From positions 186,001 through 250,000 of the forward strand of contig NZ_CP022242.1 of assembly GCF_003351865.1 (NCBI RefSeq): a stretch of DNA of 64,000 nt, read 5' to 3'. The first letter of the stretch is position 1, and each line of letters opens with the position of its first letter. The notes under the pieces were generated by a model, which was not told where the DNA came from, did not search any database, and saw nothing but the letters and a program-made list of their open reading frames with translations. Shown piece by piece: positions 57,099 to 64,000 of this stretch. This DNA comes from Methanofervidicoccus sp. A16 (GTDB lineage Archaea > AGJL01 > Methanococci > Methanococcales > Methanococcaceae). The position numbers and the translations under genes are program-made.

Positions 57099-58472
57099 TT
57101 ATTTAAAGAGGTTCTGCAGGTAGTTCAGTAATAAGGTTGTTATTATCCTGAAAAGATCTATGATGGAGTAGAATTTATCTATTATACTCTTATCTTCTAT
57201 CTCTATATATTCCTCCTTTACTGTATAGTATCCAGATTTTGATATTTTAACAGTTATTGTATTGTTATCACAAGTGTAGGGTATATTGATCCATCTTCCC
57301 AATTGTCTGTCGTAATAAAGAACTGTGATCCTTTTATCCTGGGATAAATTATAAGGTATCTCTAAGATAAGGGGTTTGCTAAATTTAGCATTCCTTGGAG
57401 ATATATAGTATGCCAATGTAGTGTTTGGAATATTTACCTCCTTTATAGATATTTCCCCATCTGTACTTACCCTGGTACCGTTAGGTATTATCAGTATTGC
57501 ATTTCCAATATTTTTTATCACTGTACCGTATACTATATTTTCCTTTTTAGATTTTCGAGGTGTATTTTTAGCATTGTTGATATTGTAGTTGTTTATTGGT
57601 GTGTTTTGGTTATCCTTTTTAGAATCTTTCTTGTTTATAGGTGTATTGTAGTTGTTCTCTTTGTTAGAGGTGTTTCTATTGCTACTGTAGGTAGTGTCTA
57701 ACTTATCCTCTTCAGGAGATGTAGAGCTACTGTCTTCAATATTCTTTTTATTAGTACTACCACTGTGAGAAGTGTCTGAGTAATCCTTTTCTATAGATAC
57801 AGAAGTAATATCTTCCTCCTTTTTATCTGTACTTCTCTTTTCAGTAGTAGTGTTGTCCTTATCTGTCTCATCCTCTGTATCTACAGGTGGAGGTACAGGT
57901 ATGGAACTTTTTATTACTATGTCCCTCTTTATACCTCCAATGTCTAGATGGACTATTGTCCCCTCAGGTATGTTGTTCACCTTATAGGAGTACTTGAAAT
58001 TACCATTTTCATCTGCCTTTATCTTAGTTGATGCAAATATTTTTAATTTTACAGGTTTTTCTGGGTCTTTTATAGTTCCTCTTATTCTAATATCGTAAAT
58101 ACCCGGAGGGATGTTGGATTTAGAGATTACTGCTATTCCTTCCTTATTCGCCTTTGCACCCTGAGTGACCCACATACCAATTTTCAAACTTACGTATAAT
58201 CTCTCTGCATTTTTAGCAATAATTTTAAAACTGTTAGAGGCATTAGGTATTTCTACGTTGTTCATAAAGTATTTATATTTAGGGGGATTAATGGAAGGGT
58301 TGATCTCAAACCAAATTTTACAGTTAATTTCTTCATTGGGATTTGCCTTTCCAGTTATTGTTATTGTATCTCCAACCTTTGGATCTGAGGGAGTGATTGT
58401 TAGATTCGATACTCCATATGCTGGAGATACTATTAGTATTAATCCTAAGATTATAAAGAACAGTTTTTTCAT
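57099..58472 (-). CDS. Secreted Ser/Thr/Asn-rich surface protein
   Basis: 457 aa with a clear signal peptide (KKLFFIILGLILIVSPAYG). Residues 20-200 look like Ig-like beta domains (TITPSDPKVGDTITITGKA). A low-complexity linker of about 130 residues rich in Ser, Thr, Asn, Lys and Asp follows, with many NxS/T sites. A second beta domain (residues about 330-425) and a C-terminal mildly hydrophobic segment that could attach to the membrane complete the protein. No named family. It lies beside another surface protein gene. Confidence 0.72.
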   Translation of the reverse strand: MKKLFFIILGLILIVSPAYGVSNLTITPSDPKVGDTITITGKANPNEEINCKIWFEINPSINPPKYKYFMNNVEIPNASNSFKIIAKNAERLYVSLKIGMWVTQGAKANKEGIAVISKSNIPPGIYDIRIRGTIKDPEKPVKLKIFASTKIKADENGNFKYSYKVNNIPEGTIVHLDIGGIKRDIVIKSSIPVPPPVDTEDETDKDNTTTEKRSTDKKEEDITSVSIEKDYSDTSHSGSTNKKNIEDSSSTSPEEDKLDTTYSSNRNTSNKENNYNTPINKKDSKKDNQNTPINNYNINNAKNTPRKSKKENIVYGTVIKNIGNAILIIPNGTRVSTDGEISIKEVNIPNTTLAYYISPRNAKFSKPLILEIPYNLSQDKRITVLYYDRQLGRWINIPYTCDNNTITVKISKSGYYTVKEEYIEIEDKSIIDKFYSIIDLFRIITTLLLNYLQNLFK

Positions 58473-58736
58473 TTAAATCACCTTTTTAAATTAAATTTGA
58501 TATATTGTTCTTCACATTATACTTATTATAATTCTAATATTTTTATTATTATTTTTATGGAATCACGGAAACTAGGTAAATTTAAACTTAATCCTATCCT
58601 TTTGATAAAACTAAAATAAATTTTTAAAATAATTATTTATTAAATATATTCAAATATTAAATATATTCAAATTTTTAAATATAGAACATTAAAAAATAAA
58701 AATTATTTAAAAAATATAAATTAGATTTTCCATTTG
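58473..58736. other. Spacer between two surface-protein genes
   Basis: AT-rich region carrying the promoter of the Ser/Thr-rich gene on the minus strand. No ORF, hairpin or inverted-repeat element was recognised. Confidence 0.4.
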
Positions 58737-60728
58737 TTAGTCTATTGATCTTTGAGCAACGGCAACGATCTTCTTTTCTTCTGTGTCGTAGGCTATTGCT
58801 ATTAAATAACTGTCTGGTATATATTCTAACAACATAGGTAATTCTGGATAATTATTTGACGTAACTTTAGTGTAGTACGATGAAGCAGTGCTATCATTGT
58901 ACACTGTCCCAATTATGTTATGCACTTTTGACGCATCCAATTCTATACGCTTGTTGTTGATTACAATCTCATGTTCTCCGTTGTCACCAACGATAGATAC
59001 ATTGAACAGGTTGTTGTTTGGATTAGTTCCTATTATTTTTAATGTTAAATCAATATCTTTTTTGATCAATACTACCCCGTATCTCACTGGATTTTCTGGT
59101 GTTTCGTTTAGGGCTATATTTACCTCTACTGTATCACTATCTATCTCATATTCTATACTCATATTATATCTTACTACCTCGAATCCACCCACTGCCAATA
59201 CTTTTACATTATCAGCATCACTTGGAACTCCATTTCCTTCAGTGATTACTACTATGTGCTCTCCATAGTCAGATGGTGTGTAGATAAATCCTGTTCCACC
59301 ATGAGTAGGGCATAGTGTTCCTGTTCCTACATAACTTATATTTAATATTTTTATCAACCCTGTAGCATTTCCATCTAATAACTTGTTTATATTATCCCTT
59401 AAGGATCTCCTATTAGTTATTACATGGAGTGAAACGTTCTCACTTTCCATCTCTGGATTATAGTAGGTTATAATTACATTACTTCCCCTATATGCTATCA
59501 CATTGAAGTTATTCATTGCCTCTATTATTGTCTTTACAGATTTATTATCTTTAAAGTCTATCGTTATGTTCTTACTAGTATCTTTCTTATCTACTACATT
59601 CACAACCGCTTTTACCTCAGGTAGATCTATGTTATAATCTCCACTGATCTTTAAAGTTTTATCATTCTGCCCCATAAATACTATTTCCTTCCCACTTGCA
59701 ACAATCTTCACTGCTGGACCTGTTGGTGTTTGTTGTGGAGGTGCACTTCCGCCTTTTCCACCACCTCCGCCTACTCCTCCACTTCCACCACCTCCTGCAC
59801 CAGGTGCTGGTGAAACTGATACAGGTCCTAACTTTTGTGCAATATCACTTACCTTCTCAACTACCTTTGGATCCTCACTATTCACTGTAATTGAAGAAGT
59901 AATCTCTACAACCTTTAGAAGTATTCTCTTTACTATTCCTGTATCTTTGGATGGAAGGGGTACTATCATACCGGTATAACCTTTAACAAAGTTTAATATT
60001 CCATTTATAACTGGGTCTTTCGTTCTCTCTGCATAAATTATTACTGCCCCTTTATTCTTAATCTCTGGGTTTATCTTCTCAATGTAAGATATTGCAGTCC
60101 TTATAACATCTCTCTCGGAACCACTTGCAATGAAGGTATTCTTAGATATCTTTGATACTACATTAACAATATCTTTCGGAGTCTTTTTACCTAAGACCAC
60201 TGCATTTTTTACCCTTATGTCTTTCAGTACCTCTATAACTTCATTTTCCCTATTTAGTCCATAGTACAATACTGGAGCATCGAAGCTAACTGCCACTGGT
60301 GATATCTTCTCGTTGAACCCCTCAACAATTACTACATCCCTTGCCAATTCAGGTTTCTCCCTCTTTATTGCTTTATATACTTCTATGGAGGTTTCCACCC
60401 TTGTATCTCCCCAAATTCTCTCAGTTTTTATTTTTAAATTCTTTATACTGTTTTCAACAGTTTTACTTACTGCCACTGGACCCCCAACTATTATAACTTT
60501 ACTGTATCTCCCTCTTATAAGTTCCCTTTCAGCATCTCTTGATAACTTATTTGTAGGTGTATATATTAGAGTGTACCCCATGGCCTTAGCATAGGGGGCT
60601 GCAACAATTGCATCTGCTGGAGTAGATACAACAACTGCTATCTTCTCAGAAGTATCTACAGCTAAGCTGGTAGGTAGTATGCTAAGTACTATCAATAAAG
60701 ATAGTACTATAGCATAGTAGGTTTTCAT
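58737..60728 (-). CDS. Cell-surface protein with CWB2-like repeats
   Basis: 663 aa with a signal peptide (residues 1-24). Residues 28-300 hold about three degenerate copies of the cell-wall-binding repeat 2 fold (PF04122 type). The first is clearest: ADAIVAAPYAKAMGYTLIY, then KVIIVGGPVAVSKTVEN and RIWGDTRVETSIEVYKA. A Gly/Ser-rich hinge (residues about 310-330) precedes a C-terminal beta-rich domain. No membrane helix or sorting motif follows, so it may be held by other S-layer proteins. AGGGTGA lies before the ATG. Confidence 0.8.
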   Translation of the reverse strand: MKTYYAIVLSLLIVLSILPTSLAVDTSEKIAVVVSTPADAIVAAPYAKAMGYTLIYTPTNKLSRDAERELIRGRYSKVIIVGGPVAVSKTVENSIKNLKIKTERIWGDTRVETSIEVYKAIKREKPELARDVVIVEGFNEKISPVAVSFDAPVLYYGLNRENEVIEVLKDIRVKNAVVLGKKTPKDIVNVVSKISKNTFIASGSERDVIRTAISYIEKINPEIKNKGAVIIYAERTKDPVINGILNFVKGYTGMIVPLPSKDTGIVKRILLKVVEITSSITVNSEDPKVVEKVSDIAQKLGPVSVSPAPGAGGGGSGGVGGGGGKGGSAPPQQTPTGPAVKIVASGKEIVFMGQNDKTLKISGDYNIDLPEVKAVVNVVDKKDTSKNITIDFKDNKSVKTIIEAMNNFNVIAYRGSNVIITYYNPEMESENVSLHVITNRRSLRDNINKLLDGNATGLIKILNISYVGTGTLCPTHGGTGFIYTPSDYGEHIVVITEGNGVPSDADNVKVLAVGGFEVVRYNMSIEYEIDSDTVEVNIALNETPENPVRYGVVLIKKDIDLTLKIIGTNPNNNLFNVSIVGDNGEHEIVINNKRIELDASKVHNIIGTVYNDSTASSYYTKVTSNNYPELPMLLEYIPDSYLIAIAYDTEEKKIVAVAQRSID

Positions 60729-60831
60729 ATTCTTTCACCCTTGTAGTATTGATAATAATCTATTTGTTTGTTATTATTTTTCTATTTAATATATTTTTCC
60801 CTTTATATCTTATATATGTCATTTTTATATC

Positions 60832-61536
60832 CTACTCATCCTCAACAACCTCTACTCCATATCTTATAACGTTATCCCTCCTCAAATACACTCTGTACTC
60901 TGCAATCTTATAGGGAAACTCCATAATAGTCTTTGAATATACAGGATCCCCTGTTAACGTATTAAGAAAACTCCTTAAGTCGTAGGGAGATTTTATATCG
61001 TATATACTTTCAGCGCCACTTGAGAGTACCACAGGAGTATCAAACTTTTTCGCCAGGTGCATATTTCTCCTAAATGCCCATAACAACCTGGCCCTCTCAT
61101 ATGGATTTCTCTTTATCAACAACTGTTTAAAATTCAACTCGATAGCTACTCTATGAACACTCCCTAGTCTAGCAAGCACATGATCTAAACCACTATCCCT
61201 TCTGTTCAACTCAGGTGTAGAAAGTATATCCACGTCGTGAAGTTCTAAAGCCTGTCTGTTGATCTTTAATAGGCCCCCTTCCACAAGTATCACATCTACC
61301 TTATTCCTAAACTTTTTTACGTACCTTACCAACACCTTAGGAGATTCAGATCTTATCTTTACACCTGTGTATATCCTCAAACCCTCCCTCTCTCCGTACT
61401 TTTTAACCTCCTCAAAAATTTTTTTATCGTAATTATCATGGTATTGTACTACAATGGAACCGTACCACCCTAACTCCTTAAGTAGTTTAATACCTTCCTC
61501 TTCAAATATATGATTTATATCAACTGGATTTTCCAC
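60832..61536 (-). CDS. rnp3: RNase P protein component 3 (Rpp30)
   Basis: 234-aa TIM-barrel-like protein of the archaeal RNase P holoenzyme, which trims the 5' ends of pre-tRNA. ILVEGGLLKINRQALE, DILSTPELNRRDSGLDHVLA and VAIELNFKQLL are family hallmarks. Starts with GTG after GGGGTGT. It follows the M50 protease gene by about 20 nt. Confidence 0.93.
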   Translation of the reverse strand: MENPVDINHIFEEEGIKLLKELGWYGSIVVQYHDNYDKKIFEEVKKYGEREGLRIYTGVKIRSESPKVLVRYVKKFRNKVDVILVEGGLLKINRQALELHDVDILSTPELNRRDSGLDHVLARLGSVHRVAIELNFKQLLIKRNPYERARLLWAFRRNMHLAKKFDTPVVLSSGAESIYDIKSPYDLRSFLNTLTGDPVYSKTIMEFPYKIAEYRVYLRRDNVIRYGVEVVEDE

Positions 61537-61556
61537 TTCTACACACCCCTAATTTT

Positions 61557-62672
61557 CTACATAAGGGAATAGAATATAGAAGCCAGTATTACAAACCATA
61601 TAGTTATACTCATCGTGGTTAGATTTCTTTCGTTTATCAGATACTCCATATACTTTGAGATAGTCTCTGTTATCCTACTGTTAGCCCTTAGATCTCTAAC
61701 GATTTCAGGAAGGGCGTTCCAGATATGAAATCCATCGAGAGGTAGAGCAGGTAAGAGGTTAAAAAACCCTAATAGTAAATTCAACATCCCTGTCCAGAAT
61801 AGTGTCTCCATTATAAATACCAAGGACTTAGGAGGTTCAACGAGGATTCCTATCTTACCCTCTGGAGATGTAGTTAATTTGAAAGTCTTCATCTGATTCT
61901 CTCTGATAACTGTAATGGTTATACTCTCCTCTGGCCCTATCTCCTTTACTATCTCACGGAAATCTGATAGAGAGGTAATTCTCTTCCCATTTATGGAGTA
62001 TATTATATCTCCCTCTTTAAGAATTCCACTGGCTGGAAAGTCTTCAAACACCTTCGTAATAGTTATGGATGTTGTTATATTAGATATATAGGGAGTTATT
62101 AGAAGTACAAGGAGGAATATCATTATATTTACCATAGGTCCTGCAGATGCTATAGCACCCCTTATCTTCTTACTAACATTTTTAAATTCCTCTCCTATTT
62201 CCACAAAGGCTCCAAGAGGGATACCTAGAAACAGTATCAATCCTGTACTTTTTATCTTTAAGTTAAAGGATCTGGCTACAATACCGTGAGCTAATTCATG
62301 AAGTGTTATACCCAATATAAGTGCTATAATTCCTGGAATCCATGGGATAACGTCCCCAAATAGTAGTATGATCGGTTTTGAACTCTCCTTAGGTATTGAA
62401 CCAGTGAACAATCCCACTGTAGAATTTATAAATGTGTAAAATGTGAGGATACTAACTATTACGCTAATAGGGATCAGTAAGAATCCTATCCTCTGCCAAA
62501 ATCTGTACTTACCTATTTTATCTATAATCTTTAGACCCCAGGATGTCCTCAATATCCCAAAGATCCCATAATATGTCTTCAAACCTTTCTCATCTTCCCT
62601 TCTGTAGTAGTAAAAATTTAAAATTATCCAGAGTGTTAGAAATATTAAAATTAAAGTTGTAGACGATATCAT
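61557..62672 (-). CDS. Site-2-type membrane metalloprotease (M50) with PDZ domain
   Basis: 371-aa intramembrane zinc protease. HELAHG near residue 126 gives the zinc ligands and catalytic Glu; LLPALPLDGFH near 315 provides the third ligand. A PDZ domain lies between (GILKEGDIIYSINGKRI, about residues 215-285). About six membrane helices. Such proteases cut membrane-bound regulators or signal remnants. GGTGA before the ATG at 62672 decides the start. Confidence 0.9.
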   Translation of the reverse strand: MISSTTLILIFLTLWIILNFYYYRREDEKGLKTYYGIFGILRTSWGLKIIDKIGKYRFWQRIGFLLIPISVIVSILTFYTFINSTVGLFTGSIPKESSKPIILLFGDVIPWIPGIIALILGITLHELAHGIVARSFNLKIKSTGLILFLGIPLGAFVEIGEEFKNVSKKIRGAIASAGPMVNIMIFLLVLLITPYISNITTSITITKVFEDFPASGILKEGDIIYSINGKRITSLSDFREIVKEIGPEESITITVIRENQMKTFKLTTSPEGKIGILVEPPKSLVFIMETLFWTGMLNLLLGFFNLLPALPLDGFHIWNALPEIVRDLRANSRITETISKYMEYLINERNLTTMSITIWFVILASIFYSLM

Positions 62673-62983
62673 AGTTTTCACCATTTATTACAGAAAATAA
62701 TACTTCTTTTTAATTTTTTAAATAATTTAAATAATAGTTGTTATAATATAAATCACTTCTTAATTAACTTATAATTTTTATAATAATGTTTTTGTATCTT
62801 ATCATATCATTTTACTAAACTCTAAATAGTGAAAAGAAGAGAATTTATAGGTTATAATAATATATTCCTCTACTTCGAAGACGCAGAATAAATATTAACT
62901 ATTTTGTTATTAAAATCCTTATCTCAATTTTTAATAAATTAAAGAGATTGTATAAAATAACCATTCTCTTTTTGGTGGTTTAG

Positions 62984-64000
62984 ATGGATAACTCGCTGGA
63001 AGATTTTAGAACCTTCTATAGGTTGAAATTCCCCTATGAGAAAATACGGCCTCAGCAGATAAAGATGATGGAAAAGATATTTCACTCTATAAAAAATAAA
63101 AATCATCTCATAGTGGAGGCTCCAACAGGTGTTGGAAAAACCCTCTCTTATCTCATTCCTGCCATATACTTTGCAGAGAGAGGTAAGAGGATCATTATAC
63201 TTACAGAAACTATAGATCAACAGGAGAGGATACTAGAGGAGTTAAACGCCCTAAAACCTAACTTAAAAATATCCTTTATAATGGGAAAGAACAACTTCAT
63301 CTGTAAGGTCAAAGGTAGTAAGGCAGATGGGCTTTTCTGTAAGTTAAATAGGAGATGTTTTCATCGGCCAAATAGAAGAACCCAGTGTATATGTGGTACA
63401 AAGAAAAAGCCTGTAAAGATAGGTGAAGAGATAAGATACTACTGTCCCTTCTGCATCTGTGATTACCAAAAATCTAAGATAGAGTGCTTAGAAGGAGATA
63501 TCTTAGTTATGAACAACAGTATATTCTATCATATAAAGGAGGAGATCGATGCAAACAGAAAAACTGAGGTTATCATCTGTGATGAGGCTCATAAACTTGA
63601 GAAAAGTATTAGAAACTCTGCCACAATAGAGGTAGATCCAGAGGTGGCACTTCGTAGATTAAGGGCCATGGCCTATTATTTTGCTCCTAAGATGCTGGAA
63701 AAGTACCTTACCAGACTTAAAGAGAAGTATCCAATGTTAGATGGAGATAATATAGAAAATTACGAGAGGGATTTTTGGAATATAGTCCATAACTATGTAT
63801 CGAGATATGTAGATATTGAAGAGTGTAAAGATGCTCTCCTTTATTACGGGGAGGAGATAATAGGTACTTCTAAGGGAAATATAGTGGCACTGGGAACTCT
63901 ACTAGATGGCTACTATCAGATCCGTAGTATAAAGGATAAGATCCTTTCCTTTGAGGAAAATAAGGAATTAGAGAGAGAAGAGTTAAGATTTAAGATTGAT
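62984..64000 (+). CDS. XPD/Rad3-type (DinG-like) iron-sulfur helicase, truncated by the window edge
   Basis: 339 codons, still open at the window end. Superfamily 2 helicase: the Q-motif region YEKIRPQQIKMM, Walker A APTGVGKT near residue 42 and the DEAH box IICDEAHKLEKS near 190. Between them are many cysteines (NNFICK, GLFCKL, RRCFH, QCICG, YYCPFCICDY, IECLEGD). This is the place of the iron-sulfur domain of XPD, though richer in Cys than the usual four. Start at ATG with GGTGG upstream. Role in DNA repair or replication restart is known for the family. Confidence 0.88.
   Translation, partial: MDNSLEDFRTFYRLKFPYEKIRPQQIKMMEKIFHSIKNKNHLIVEAPTGVGKTLSYLIPAIYFAERGKRIIILTETIDQQERILEELNALKPNLKISFIMGKNNFICKVKGSKADGLFCKLNRRCFHRPNRRTQCICGTKKKPVKIGEEIRYYCPFCICDYQKSKIECLEGDILVMNNSIFYHIKEEIDANRKTEVIICDEAHKLEKSIRNSATIEVDPEVALRRLRAMAYYFAPKMLEKYLTRLKEKYPMLDGDNIENYERDFWNIVHNYVSRYVDIEECKDALLYYGEEIIGTSKGNIVALGTLLDGYYQIRSIKDKILSFEENKELEREELRFKID

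Overview
The window is a low-GC archaeal chromosome segment from a methanogen of the order Methanococcales. The evidence is archaeal ribosomal proteins (L15e, L7Ae, S28e, L24e, L37e), DNA topoisomerase VI subunit B, transcription factor S, RNase P protein Rpp30, a ThiI without a rhodanese domain, acetyl-CoA decarbonylase/synthase subunits CdhD and CdhE, class III signal-peptide pilins, and GGTGA-type ribosome binding sites 4 to 8 nt before starts. The genus cannot be fixed from the sequence alone; a thermophilic relative of Methanotorris or Methanothermococcus is a guess.

Layout. 1-14.6 kb: housekeeping genes (L15e, Top6B, CoaD, an AEC transporter, ThiI, MinD, a GfcR-like regulator, a HTH regulator coupled to a MetE-like methyltransferase, a PIN-ATPase-KH protein) and the glnK-amt nitrogen operon with a clear double NrpR-type operator. 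14.6-18.1 kb: the L7Ae-S28e-L24e-Lsm-L37e operon with repeat elements on both sides. 18.2-21 kb: pyrC and a radical SAM gene broken by an in-frame amber codon. 21.4-41.7 kb: a surface-glycan locus with GDP-mannose enzymes (Gmd, ManC), a dTDP-rhamnose-type set (RmlA, RmlC, RmlD and an SDR), six glycosyltransferases, a methyltransferase, a flippase and large membrane proteins. 42-47 kb: a MoxR-DUF58-DUF4350 membrane module facing two small membrane-protein genes. 47.5-49.1 kb: two pilin genes and a DHH phosphoesterase. 50.5-53.2 kb: cdhD-cdhE, again with repeat elements on both sides. 54.3-64 kb: tRNA-Gln, DUF166, TFS, Nudix, PyrH, a zinc-ribbon membrane peptide, two cell-surface proteins, Rpp30, an M50 protease and a truncated XPD/Rad3-type helicase.

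Most unusual features. (1) Two families of short, non-coding, terminal-inverted-repeat elements, called A and B here, occur in four paired loci. Four copies have 9-bp flanking direct repeats, one is nested in another, and family B has a core that may fold as RNA. Together they bracket the ribosomal operon and the cdhDE operon. (2) Three consecutive GT4 glycosyltransferase genes have different N-terminal halves but share an identical 385-bp 3' block. (3) The third of these genes has a run of ten A directly after its best start, which puts that start out of frame. (4) A GT2 gene appears to begin with ATA. (5) A PflX-like radical SAM gene is interrupted only by one TAG. (6) The SDR in the rhamnose operon has Asn in place of the catalytic Lys of its YxxxK motif.

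All readings are by eye, with no database search. Family names rest on recognised motifs, and starts were chosen from ribosome-binding-site spacing.
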